Assembly: GCF_903166585.1 (NCBI RefSeq)
Contig: NZ_CAESCM010000001.1
Location: 1 to 64,000, forward strand
Direction: 5' to 3'
DNA from: Pedobacter ghigonis
Lineage (GTDB): Bacteria > Bacteroidota > Bacteroidia > Sphingobacteriales > Sphingobacteriaceae
Length of the DNA: 64,000 nucleotides
Shown: piece after piece, positions 11,545 through 19,016 of the stretch
Position numbering within the stretch: position 1 is the stretch's first letter
Layout of the letters: each line of letters begins with the position of its first letter
The notes under the pieces: model-generated
Databases searched by the model: none
What the model was told of the DNA's origin: nothing
What the model saw: the letters and a program-made list of their open reading frames with translations, nothing else
Position numbers and translations under genes: made by a program

Positions 11545-11742
11545 TTAATTAGAAAGTGATTTATAAAAAGTATCTAACACAAATGTAGATCCTTTATCCA
11601 TTGCAAAAATTACCAATGCAATAATTAAAGAAGCAACCAATACCAAGATAGCAGAACTTTGCAGTTCGCCCCAGGTAGGCCAGGTAACCTTCTGGGTCAT
11701 TTCATCGTACGATTCTTTTATAAACTCAACTACTTTAGCCAT
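11545..11742 (-). CDS. secE: Preprotein translocase subunit SecE
   Basis: SecE clamps the SecYEG translocon. It is the short 65-residue form: an amphipathic helix region (FIKESYDEMTQKVTWPTW) followed by one membrane helix (SAILVLVASLIIALVIFAM). The conserved KVTWPTW segment and the position directly before nusG make the call firm despite the small size. Confidence 0.97.
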   Translation of the reverse strand: MAKVVEFIKESYDEMTQKVTWPTWGELQSSAILVLVASLIIALVIFAMDKGSTFVLDTFYKSLSN

Positions 11743-11754
11743 ATCAAATTATTG

Positions 11755-11840
11755 AATGTGTTAATGAGTAAATGAGTGAATGATAGGTTTTGAAAATTAT
11801 TTCAAATTCAATCATTCACTCATTCTGATACTCAAACATT
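11755..11840. repeat. Imperfect AATG-based palindrome between tRNA-Trp and secE
   Basis: The left arm contains AATGAGTGAATGAT and the right arm ATCATTCACTCATT, extended outward with mismatches to AATGTG and CAAACATT. It occupies most of the space between tRNA-Trp and secE. It is the same type of element as those between the upstream tRNAs, so it may mark a processing point or a decayed mobile repeat. Confidence 0.7.
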
Positions 11841-11848
11841 ATGTTTAG

Positions 11849-11919
11849 CACGGGAACAAGGATTCGAACCCTGATCAAAGGTTTTGGAGACCTCTATTCT
11901 ACCGTTGAACTATTCCCGT
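11849..11919 (-). tRNA. trnW: tRNA-Trp (CCA)
   Basis: The minus strand folds into a cloverleaf with acceptor arms ACGGGAA/TTCCCGT, T-loop TTCGAAT and anticodon CCA in the loop CTCCAAA. The discriminator base is G and the 3' CCA is not encoded. It lies between tuf and secE, a common Bacteroidota position. Confidence 0.97.
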
Positions 11920-11923
11920 GTAT

Positions 11924-11956
11924 TTTAAAAAGAGCTAGCCTAAACCAGCTCTTTTT
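11924..11956 (-). terminator. Hairpin after tuf
   Basis: AAAAAGAGCT and AGCTCTTTTT form a symmetric stem with A and T tracts on both sides, 20 bp after tuf and just before tRNA-Trp. It can work on either strand. On the minus strand it would end most tuf transcripts and let a fraction read into tRNA-Trp-secE-nusG. Confidence 0.75.
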
Positions 11957-11975
11957 GTATTGTTGTAGCTTAAAA

Positions 11976-13163
11976 TTAAGCTAAAATTTCAGTTACCTGA
12001 CCAGCACCTACTGTTCTACCACCTTCACGGATAGCGAAACGTAGACCTTTTTCCATTGCAATCGCGTTAATTAATTTAACAGTGATTGTAACGTTATCAC
12101 CTGGCATTACCATTTCAGTTCCTTCAGCTAGTGAGATCTCACCAGTTACGTCTGTGGTACGGAAATAGAATTGAGGACGATATTTGTTGAAGAATGGAGT
12201 GTGACGACCACCTTCTGCTTTTGATAATACATAGATCTCAGCTTTGAAATCAGTGTGAGGAGTTACTGAACCTGGTTTACAGATTACCATACCACGACGG
12301 ATATCAGTTTTCTCAATACCACGTAACAATAAACCTACGTTATCACCAGCTTCACCGTAATCTAAGATTTTACGGAACATCTCAACACCAGTTACTGTAG
12401 ATTTTAAGTTCTCAGCACCCATACCTAAGATCTCAACTGGATCTCCAGAGTTGATTACACCACGCTCAATACGACCTGTAGCAACAGTACCACGACCAGT
12501 GATTGAGAATACGTCTTCAACAGGCATTAAGAAAGGAAGATCAGTTAAACGTGGAGGAATTGGAATGTAGCTATCTACAGCATCCATTAATTCCATGATT
12601 TTACCAACCCATTTAGCATCACCGTTTAATCCACCTAATGCAGAACCTTGGATTACTGGAATATCATCACCTGGGAATTCGTAGAATGATAATAATTCAC
12701 GAACTTCCATTTCAACTAGTTCTAATAATTCTGGATCATCAACCATATCCACTTTGTTCATGAATACAACTAATGAAGGCACACCAACCTGACGAGCTAA
12801 CAAGATGTGCTCACGAGTTTGTGGCATTGGACCATCAGTAGCAGCAACAACGATAATTGCACCGTCCATTTGAGCAGCACCAGTAACCATGTTTTTCACG
12901 TAATCCGCGTGACCTGGACAGTCAACGTGTGCATAGTGACGGTTAGCTGTTGAATACTCAACGTGAGCTGTATTGATAGTGATACCTCTTTCTTTTTCCT
13001 CTGGAGCAGAGTCAATAGAATCGAATGAACGTGCCTCAGTTAAACCAGCATCAGCTAAAACTTTTGTAATAGCCGCTGTTAAAGTTGTTTTACCGTGATC
13101 CACGTGACCAATTGTACCGATGTTTAAGTGCGGTTTACTGCGGTCAAATTTTTCTTTTGCCAT
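11976..13163 (-). CDS. tuf: Elongation factor Tu
   Basis: EF-Tu delivers aminoacyl-tRNA to the ribosome; 395 residues, the normal length. The G-domain motifs are [10 protein letters not shown] (P-loop), DCPGHADYV and [10 protein letters not shown], followed by the two beta-barrel domains ending in [15 protein letters not shown]. It is embedded in a tRNA cluster (Thr, Gly, Tyr and Thr upstream, Trp downstream), so it is probably transcribed with those tRNAs. Confidence 0.99.
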   Translation of the reverse strand: MAKEKFDRSKPHLNIGTIGHVDHGKTTLTAAITKVLADAGLTEARSFDSIDSAPEEKERGITINTAHVEYSTANRHYAHVDCPGHADYVKNMVTGAAQMDGAIIVVAATDGPMPQTREHILLARQVGVPSLVVFMNKVDMVDDPELLELVEMEVRELLSFYEFPGDDIPVIQGSALGGLNGDAKWVGKIMELMDAVDSYIPIPPRLTDLPFLMPVEDVFSITGRGTVATGRIERGVINSGDPVEILGMGAENLKSTVTGVEMFRKILDYGEAGDNVGLLLRGIEKTDIRRGMVICKPGSVTPHTDFKAEIYVLSKAEGGRHTPFFNKYRPQFYFRTTDVTGEISLAEGTEMVMPGDNVTITVKLINAIAMEKGLRFAIREGGRTVGAGQVTEILA

Positions 13164-13279
13164 TTTATTTATAACTAATTAGTAGGTTAACTTTTTATTA
13201 TTTTTTTATTTATTGTTTTTTCAACACAAAAAACCTTGTTACTCTGCCTAAACAGATTTAACAAAGCTTTATATACCTG

Positions 13280-13351
<72 letters not shown>

Positions 13352-13361
13352 TTTTAGTTTT

Positions 13362-13408
13362 CAGTTGCAGCATTTTGGTTTTCATTTCAAAACCTTATCC
13401 GGTAACTG
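13362..13408. repeat. Imperfect palindrome between tRNA-Thr(GGU) and tRNA-Gly
   Basis: CAGTTGCAGCATTTTGGTTT faces an inverted partner ending in GGTAACTG, with mismatches. It fills most of the spacer between two tRNAs, like the palindromes at 13531-13575 and 11755-11840. Confidence 0.55.
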
Positions 13409-13430
13409 CCCACTTTCTAATTTTATTTGG

Positions 13431-13503
13431 AGCGGAAGACGAGGTTCGAACTCGCGACCTATAGCTTGGAAGGCTATCGCTCTACCAACTGAGCTACTTC
13501 CGC
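13431..13503 (-). tRNA. trnG: tRNA-Gly (UCC)
   Basis: Acceptor arms GCGGAAG/CTTCCGC, D-arm AGCTCAGTTGGTAGAGC, anticodon TCC within CTTCCAA and T-loop TTCGAAC are all present on the minus strand. The discriminator is T. Confidence 0.97.
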
Positions 13504-13530
13504 TTTTAAAAAATTAGTGATTGATTGAAC

Positions 13531-13575
13531 GAATGAATGACCGGTGTGATCAGTAAAACATTTGGTCATTCATTC
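13531..13575. repeat. 12-bp perfect inverted repeat between tRNA-Gly and tRNA-Tyr
   Basis: GAATGAATGACC (13531-13542) and GGTCATTCATTC (13564-13575) are exact inverse complements with a 21-base loop; weaker pairing extends outward. The arms are based on the word AATG, as in the element before secE. Confidence 0.8.
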
Positions 13576-13585
13576 ATTTAAAGTG

Positions 13586-13668
13586 TGGGGAGAGAAGGAT
13601 TCGAACCTTCGAAGTCTTACGACAACAGAGTTACAGTCTGTCCCATTTGGCCGCTCTGGTATCTCCCC
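13586..13668 (-). tRNA. trnY: tRNA-Tyr (GUA)
   Basis: The minus strand gives acceptor arms GGGGAGA/TCTCCCC, anticodon GTA in the loop CTGTAAC, a long variable arm typical of class II tRNAs, and T-loop TTCGAAT. The discriminator is A. Confidence 0.97.
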
Positions 13669-13706
13669 AACTTTATCTTAAAATGCTAACACTTTAAAAT
13701 AAAAAG

Positions 13707-13779
<73 letters not shown>

Positions 13780-13907
13780 TTTAAATTTTGTGCAATGATA
13801 CGAAAAATCTTCATTTTTCATACTATTAGCGTGTATTTTTAAAACTTTTATCTTTTTAAAGAACAAGCCTTTTCTTCTTGGCGTAACGCCCTTTCCGAAA
13901 GGGAATG

Positions 13908-13936
13908 CAAATATACACACTTATATTTCACTTCAA
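13908..13936 (-). promoter_or_regulatory. Promoter of the tRNA-tuf cluster
   Basis: TATATTTG (13908-13915, minus strand) matches the -7 box exactly. A TTG lies 18 bases upstream (13934-13936). About 120 bases of leader precede tRNA-Thr(UGU). A GC-rich stretch with CTTTCGGAAAG right after the start site may form a small hairpin. Confidence 0.75.
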
Positions 13937-14295
13937 AATAAATTTTAAAAAAAATGGATAAGTTTTTTTGGCTATTTCGTTAAACAGGCCGAATTGGCTT
14001 AGTAATCAACCGCTTAAAATTGAATATTTTTTTAACTTTTTTTCACCCCTTTTTCCAAAAAACGAAGCTTTACGTATAACAGCACGAATACTTATCTAAA
14101 ATTAAAAGCGAAATAAATTTCAAAAAAAATAAAATCGTGCCTGTTTTGATCATTTTTTATTCAAACGCCAATAAAAATTAAGTGAAATTAATTGCAAAAA
14201 ACCCAAAATCTCTCCTCCCATCCTACCCGCAGCAGTCAATTTTTTTCAATCAAAGGCAATTTTTCTTTCAAAAACACGAACGCTTAACACAAAAA
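13937..14295. other. AT-rich gap upstream of the tRNA-tuf promoter
   Basis: I find no coding pattern in this stretch on either strand. It is very AT-rich. A loose inverted repeat (AACAGCACGA near 14078 and TCGTGCCTGTT near 14135) is the only structure seen, and its 47-base loop makes it weak. Confidence 0.5.
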
Positions 14296-14323
14296 AAGCA
14301 GTGCATTTCGAACTGCACTGCTT
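14290..14323 (-). terminator. Terminator after hpf
   Basis: AAGCAGTGCA and TGCACTGCTT form a perfect 10-bp stem with an 8-base loop, followed on the minus strand by a T tract. It lies about 25 bp after the hpf stop codon. Confidence 0.92.
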
Positions 14324-14347
14324 CCTTTTTTATAATTCTACTTAATA

Positions 14348-14695
14348 TTAATAATCTGCGGCTTCGCTTTCGCTTAAAATGGCTTTATGCTCACTTAATT
14401 TTGCACGCGTTTTATCCTTATGTTTCGTAATCTGCTTTCTTAACGATTCGATAGCCAGGTCTGTGGCCTCTTCAAATGATTTACATTGTTCTTTAGCGAA
14501 TAAGGTCCCTCCTGGCACAATAAGTTTGATCTCACTGATTTTATTGGCTTCATCCTCTACGTTCTCTAACTTTAAATACACTTCGCCGCTAATGATCTGA
14601 TCAAAAAACTGATCGAGTTTGTTTGCTTTTTTCTGGATAAAGTCTAACAACTTACTGTCTGCACTGAAGTGGATTGATTGAACTCCGATTTTCAT
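14348..14695 (-). CDS. hpf: Ribosome hibernation promoting factor, short form
   Basis: This is an HPF/RaiA family protein that binds the 30S decoding region and stabilises inactive ribosomes in starved cells. It has 115 residues with the family beta-alpha-beta fold pattern: QSIHFSADSKLLDFIQKK, VEDEANKISEIKLIVPGG, then a basic helix (SLRKQITKHKDKTR). It lacks the C-terminal dimerisation domain of long HPF, so it is the short form. A strong Shine-Dalgarno AGGAGG (14700-14705) sits four bases before the ATG, which is unusual in this phylum. It lies 14 bp behind xerC and is followed by a terminator. Confidence 0.93.
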   Translation of the reverse strand: MKIGVQSIHFSADSKLLDFIQKKANKLDQFFDQIISGEVYLKLENVEDEANKISEIKLIVPGGTLFAKEQCKSFEEATDLAIESLRKQITKHKDKTRAKLSEHKAILSESEAADY

Positions 14696-14699
14696 TTTT

Positions 14700-14705
14700 C
14701 CTCCT
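14700..14705 (-). promoter_or_regulatory. Strong Shine-Dalgarno before hpf
   Basis: On the minus strand AGGAGG is followed by AAAA and the hpf ATG. Most genes in this window lack such a site, so translation of hpf may respond to the availability of the 16S anti-Shine-Dalgarno tail. Confidence 0.7.
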
Positions 14706-14709
14706 TTTT

Positions 14710-15594
14710 TTACGCCTTTGGATGGGCTTGTTTATAAATTGTTTTTAATCTTTCGATAGAATTATGGGTATAAACCTGTGTGGCCGCCAAACTAGCGTGG
14801 CCCAATAATTCTTTTATTGCATTTAAATCTGCTCCTGCATTTAACAGGCTGGTTGCGTAGCTGTGCCGAAGCACGTGGGGACTTTTCTTTTCATGGGTTG
14901 ATACGTGTTTTAGGTATTCGGTAACAATGCGGTATATTAATTTCGGATATGCCGCAGCACCTGTATTGGTAACGATTAAGATAAGCAAATTGTTATTAAA
15001 GTTTTGCAACTTTTTTCGTTCAATGTAGGTATTTAGCTGATTAATAAGTGATTTATTTATTGGGATGATGCGTTCCTTGTTCCGCTTGCCCAAAACTTTG
15101 ATTGTACCCGAGTATACATCTATATCGGTATCCTTTAATTGAAGCAATTCGGCTAAACGCATGCCGGTGCCAAAAAGCAGTTCTATCACCACGTGATCGC
15201 GTACCGAAGGAAAACTGGTATCGAAATACTGCTCCGAATCGAGCAAATGATCCATTTTCTGGGCATCAACAAATACAGGAAGCCGTTTCGGAATTTTAGG
15301 TGCTTTAATTAAAACGGTAGGGTTCTGCTCTATCTTGCCTTCCCTTAGTAAAAACTTATAAAAACTGCGTAAGGCCGAGATTTTTCGGTTAATGGTGGTT
15401 TCGGCATTTTCCTGCTCCATCAAATCAACCATGTAACTTCTGAGGTGGGTATGTTTAACCGCTAAAAAATGGAGCTCGAATGTATCGTGGATATACCCTT
15501 CAAACTGTTCTAAATCGGCTTGATAAGAAGTAACGGTGTGCTGAGAATAACGTTTCTCGTGCGTTAAATATGTGATAAAACTTTTTAGCAACAT
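14710..15594 (-). CDS. xerC: Tyrosine recombinase XerC/XerD family
   Basis: A 294-residue tyrosine recombinase. The N-terminal core-binding SAM-like domain covers about residues 1-90. The catalytic domain carries Arg146 (GTGMRLAEL), Lys170, His240 and Arg243 (HVLRHSYAT), His266 (LGHASL) and nucleophile Tyr275. The set is complete, so the enzyme should be active. The housekeeping context (rpsU upstream, hpf downstream) points to chromosome dimer resolution at dif rather than a mobile integrase. XerC rather than XerD is inferred from this context; the distinction needs a phylogeny. Confidence 0.9.
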   Translation of the reverse strand: MLLKSFITYLTHEKRYSQHTVTSYQADLEQFEGYIHDTFELHFLAVKHTHLRSYMVDLMEQENAETTINRKISALRSFYKFLLREGKIEQNPTVLIKAPKIPKRLPVFVDAQKMDHLLDSEQYFDTSFPSVRDHVVIELLFGTGMRLAELLQLKDTDIDVYSGTIKVLGKRNKERIIPINKSLINQLNTYIERKKLQNFNNNLLILIVTNTGAAAYPKLIYRIVTEYLKHVSTHEKKSPHVLRHSYATSLLNAGADLNAIKELLGHASLAATQVYTHNSIERLKTIYKQAHPKA

Positions 15595-15698
15595 TCCATA
15601 TCATTTTGAGCGGGCACTGATATGAAGTTACAAATAGTTTTGATATAAAGAAATCATTAATTAATTGTTTATTGTAAAGTTTTCGATTCCTTTAAAAA

Positions 15699-15729
15699 CA
15701 AAAAAGCTTCGATTATAAAATCGAAGCTT
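15699..15729 (-). terminator. Terminator after rpsU
   Basis: AAGCTTCGAT and ATCGAAGCTT form a perfect 10-bp stem with a 6-base loop and a following T tract on the minus strand, 23 bp after rpsU. Confidence 0.9.
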
Positions 15730-15752
15730 TCATATATTATATCGAAAACAAC

Positions 15753-15947
15753 TTATGAAGTTGTGTCTTGATTCATATTCTGAATGTAAACAGCATGTTT
15801 AATTTCAGTACGGCGAGCAACGGATTTTTTCTCGTATGCTTGGCGACTACGTAGTTCTCTCAATACACCAGTTTTTTCAAACTTTTTCTTGAAACGTTTA
15901 AGGGCTTTATCTAATGATTCGCCGTCTTTAATGTTGATAATGATCAT
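15753..15947 (-). CDS. rpsU: 30S ribosomal protein S21 (bS21)
   Basis: bS21 sits on the 30S platform next to the 3' end of 16S rRNA. It has 64 residues and the conserved start of the family (INIKDGESLDKALKRFKKKFEKTG) followed by a basic helix. In Bacteroidota ribosomes bS21 helps hide the anti-Shine-Dalgarno sequence. This gene, unlike nearly all neighbours, has a strong Shine-Dalgarno upstream (15959-15968), consistent with the proposed autogenous control by bS21. It has its own terminator. Confidence 0.97.
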   Translation of the reverse strand: MIIINIKDGESLDKALKRFKKKFEKTGVLRELRSRQAYEKKSVARRTEIKHAVYIQNMNQDTTS

Positions 15948-15958
15948 AACGCTGAAAT

Positions 15959-15968
15959 ACCTCCTCTC
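15959..15968 (-). promoter_or_regulatory. Extended Shine-Dalgarno before rpsU
   Basis: The minus strand reads GAGAGGAGGT eleven bases before the rpsU ATG. The complementarity to the 16S tail is long, and the spacing is a little longer than typical. The exposed or hidden state of the 16S tail depends on bS21, so this site could sense bS21 shortage. Confidence 0.75.
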
Positions 15969-16001
15969 GTGGTTTTTAAATTTCCCGCTCTATCGGGGCT
16001 G

Positions 16002-16009
16002 CAAATGTA
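16002..16009 (-). promoter_or_regulatory. -7 element upstream of rpsU
   Basis: TACATTTG on the minus strand matches TAnnTTTG, about 55 bp before the rpsU start. No TTG lies at the usual -33 distance, so the promoter is only half supported. Confidence 0.5.
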
Positions 16010-16112
16010 AGCAAAATATTGAAACTGAGAAAGATTTTTAAAAGAAATTTTATTTGAGCCTTTGGTTAAATTAATAGGTTCTTTGTTTAATTTAGATAAA
16101 CTATTTACGACT

Positions 16113-16496
16113 ATGACGACAGGCAAAAAAGTAACCTCAATTATTGCAGTTATTATTGTACTACTACTTGTGGCAATTTGTTATTACCGCTATTTCTTTG
16201 TTTTTGGTGAAGGTGTTAAAGCCGGCGAACTAAACTACGTGGTTAAAAAGGGTTACATCTTTAAAACTTATGAGGGTAAACTGATCCAAAGCGGTATCAA
16301 ATCACGCCAAACTGGAACATTACAAAATAACGAATTCGAATTTTCTATCGCCAGTAAAGAAGTTGCAGAAAAAATGATGGCCAATAGCGGTAAATTTTAC
16401 GAGCTACATTATAAGGAATACAAAAACACCCTCCCATGGCGTGGATTTAGTGTATATGTGGTGGATAGTATTTTAACAAGCAGGGAGATGCAGTAA
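16113..16496 (+). CDS. Small membrane-anchored protein of unknown function
   Basis: I do not recognise a function. The protein has about 127 residues from the ATG at 16113. A TTG 51 bp upstream is in frame, but it would add a segment in front of the membrane helix, so ATG is preferred. Residues about 8-30 (SIIAVIIVLLLVAICYYRYF) form one hydrophobic segment, followed by a soluble domain with KAGELNYVVKKGYIFKTYEG and a C-terminal WRGFSVYVVDSIL. This fits an N-terminally anchored protein with an outside domain. Similar Bacteroidota proteins are sometimes labelled 6-phosphogluconate dehydrogenase, which this sequence does not support. Confidence 0.75.
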   Translation: MTTGKKVTSIIAVIIVLLLVAICYYRYFFVFGEGVKAGELNYVVKKGYIFKTYEGKLIQSGIKSRQTGTLQNNEFEFSIASKEVAEKMMANSGKFYELHYKEYKNTLPWRGFSVYVVDSILTSREMQ

Positions 16497-16545
16497 GGGG
16501 GGAAGATTAAAGCGGAAAGCATTTAAGAGGAGAACGTTTATTAAA

Positions 16546-16581
16546 CAAAAAAAAATCCGGAGGTAGTTAAACCGTCCGGAT
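16546..16581 (-). terminator. Terminator after the acyl-CoA dehydrogenase
   Basis: ATCCGGA and TCCGGAT close a hairpin with a longer loop, followed by nine T on the minus strand. It lies about 70 bp after the acyl-CoA dehydrogenase stop codon. Confidence 0.8.
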
Positions 16582-16651
16582 TACTCATAATATATTTGGT
16601 TTGTTGTTTCTTTATAAAAGCACTTTTTGCTTCAGTTTTTCAACTTTAATC

Positions 16652-17803
16652 TTAATTCAGTACTTCGCGGGCAATTACAATTTTTTGGATTTCCGAAGTC
16701 CCCTCACCTATGGTACATAGTTTACTGTCGCGGTAAAATTTCTCTACCGGAAAATCTTTGGTGTAACCATAACCCCCAAAAATCTGAACGGCATCAGTAG
16801 CTACCCTAACCGAAACTTCCGAAGCAAAATATTTTGCCATTGCCGATTCCTTTGTCATAGGTAAATGCCTGTTTTTTAAATCTGCCGCCTGACGGATCAG
16901 TAACTCTGCAGCTTCAATTTCAGTAGCCATATCTGCAAGCTTAAAACTAATGGCCTGAAAATTAGAAATCGGCTGACCAAACTGCTGCCGTTGTTTCGAA
17001 TAGGCCACAGCCGCATCAAAAGCCCCTTTTGCAATTCCTAAAGCTAATGCAGCAATCGAAATCCTTCCACCATCTAAAACTTTCATGGCCTGTTTAAAGC
17101 CTTCGCCTACATTGCCCAATAAATTGGCTTTAGGTACACGGCAGTTATCAAAAACCATTTCAGTAGTTTCTGAGGCACGCATGCCCAGTTTATTTTCCTT
17201 TTTACCTGCCGAAAAACCTGGTGTACCACGCTCTACCACAATAGCAGAAATCCCTTTAGAGCTTCCCTGCTCGCCAGTACGCACCATTACTACAGCAATA
17301 TCGCCGCTTTTGCCATGGGTAATCCAGTTTTTTGCACCATTAATAATATAATCATCGCCATCTTCAAAGGCAGTAGTCATCATTCGTAAAGCGTCAGAGC
17401 CGGTATTGGCTTCTGTTAAGCCCCAGGCACCAATCCACTCGGCTGTTGCCAGTTTTGGCAGCCACCTTTGTTTCTGCTCCTCATTGGCAAAAGCTAAAAT
17501 GTGGCCGGTACACAAAGAATTGTGTGCTGCCAGCGATAAACCAATCGAACCACAAACCCGGGCCACTTCAACAATCACATCAACATACTCCTGGTAGCCC
17601 AATCCCGAGCCTCCGTATGCTTCGGGTACTAAAACGCCCATCAAACCCAGTTCGCCAAGTTGTTTAAACAGTCCGACAGGGAAATGCTGTGCCTCATCCC
17701 ACTCCATTATATGTGGACGAATATTTTTCTCTGCAAAATCACGAACCATAGTCCGCACACTTTGCTGAGTTTCTGTTTCCGAAAAATCGAAGCTCACGCT
17801 CAT
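16652..17803 (-). CDS. Acyl-CoA dehydrogenase
   Basis: A 383-residue FAD flavoenzyme of the acyl-CoA dehydrogenase family, oxidising an acyl-CoA to the enoyl-CoA and passing electrons to ETF. Visible family blocks are VPEAYGGSGLGYQEY, GAWGLTEANTGSDA (FAD binding), KNWITHG, and a C-terminal FGGYGYTKDFPVEKFYRD then EGTSEIQ, whose Glu is the catalytic base in short-chain members. Substrate length cannot be fixed by eye; short- or branched-chain forms such as butyryl- or isovaleryl-CoA are the nearest types. It is transcribed alone, with its own terminator. Confidence 0.95.
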   Translation of the reverse strand: MSVSFDFSETETQQSVRTMVRDFAEKNIRPHIMEWDEAQHFPVGLFKQLGELGLMGVLVPEAYGGSGLGYQEYVDVIVEVARVCGSIGLSLAAHNSLCTGHILAFANEEQKQRWLPKLATAEWIGAWGLTEANTGSDALRMMTTAFEDGDDYIINGAKNWITHGKSGDIAVVMVRTGEQGSSKGISAIVVERGTPGFSAGKKENKLGMRASETTEMVFDNCRVPKANLLGNVGEGFKQAMKVLDGGRISIAALALGIAKGAFDAAVAYSKQRQQFGQPISNFQAISFKLADMATEIEAAELLIRQAADLKNRHLPMTKESAMAKYFASEVSVRVATDAVQIFGGYGYTKDFPVEKFYRDSKLCTIGEGTSEIQKIVIAREVLN

Positions 17804-18022
17804 CAGGTTTATATTTTAATAGTTAGTTGCAGCAATTATAATCATTTATTTGATAGTTAATTACCATCAAATATTCGCGCAATTGCAGAATGAAATGGTA
17901 TTCGGTTCAATATGTTATGCCGTTAATTTTAAAGCCTGAAATTAGCAGGGAAAGTTTTTTTTATTTTTTTTTTACAACTAAAGGGCTTGGTTTAAAATAT
18001 TTCGCAAGACAGTTGATTGTGA

Positions 18023-18920
18023 TTAAAAAGTAAGATATGGACTAATCTTATCGATCACTTCCTGATTTAAAAGGATAACCTTTTTTAAATCATCAATTCC
18101 CGAATAATTACCGTGTTGCCTGCGGTATTGAATAATGGCGTTGATCTGTTTAAAGGATAAATATGGGTTGCCTTTTAAATCGTTAAAAACTGCACAGTAT
18201 TAATGTTGATTATTTTCAGCCCAGCTTTACTGATTGAAAGCTGATCTTTAATTTCAGCATATTTTTGTTCGTCAAGCCCATACACTTCCATCAGCTGCTC
18301 TGTTTTGTAAAAACCTCCCAAACGTTCACGGTATTTTATAATCCGCTTGGCAAAAGTGCCCCCTATTCCCTTTACTTCATCCAGCTGGGCAGAATTGGCT
18401 GTATTGATATCTACGATTACTGTTTTTTTAACGTATGCTTTCTTTTCAAAAGGAACAAAGCTTTTAGTCATATCGGGTACTCTTTCTTCTATCTGAACAA
18501 AAGGAAGCAATTTCTGGTACAGCTCCGGCGAAATGGTGTATATTTTCTGCAGGGCTTCGGGCTTGTAAAACCGTCCGCCTTTATTCGTATAATTGATAAT
18601 TGCAGCAGCCTGTTTTGACGATAAACCAAAACTTTGCCAACCTTCAGCGGGCAGGCTGTTGGGATCAAAATTAAAAAACCTGATATTTTTTACTCTGCCT
18701 GAAGCATCATTCCGCTCGCGTGTATAAGCCGGGTGCTCCTCTTCAACTACTTTAAATACTGAATTTGTGATAAAAGTTTAGGATCGTCTTTTTCAACCGG
18801 TTTATAGTAGTCATATATAAAAGGTATAGCTTTAATTACAATAATGAGCAGCACCAGAAACAACAAACCATTGAATTCGCCTTTGCTAAAACCGAAATGT
18901 TTGTGGAGCCAAATTCTCAT
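18023..18920 (-). pseudogene. ComEA-like helix-hairpin-helix protein, two frameshifts
   Basis: Three reading frames joined end to end give one protein of about 298 residues. It starts at 18920 with one N-terminal membrane segment (FNGLLFLVLLIIVIKAIPF). Three helix-hairpin-helix-like repeats follow: GWQSFGLSSKQAAAIINY, VDINTANSAQLDEVKGIGG and ININTVQFNDLKGNPYL. It ends at 18023. The frame breaks at about 18756-18762 (one base appears missing) and again at a run of five A at 18185-18189 (two extra bases, or one missing). The middle frame alone is open for 111 codons. Intact relatives bind DNA or act near the envelope. Either the gene is decaying, or these are two homopolymer-associated sequencing errors. 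Confidence 0.8.
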
Positions 18921-19016
18921 AGATGTGATATGACATGTGTATTATAAATATAAATCTTATTTTTGGAACTGCAAAACAGTATAGGTTTTGCCTATCAACG
19001 CCACAAATAATTTTAT

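Noticed and set aside
14710..15594. Mobile integrase reading of the tyrosine recombinase
   Set aside because: Neighbours are housekeeping genes, there are no attachment-site repeats or cargo, and length and motifs fit XerC/XerD.
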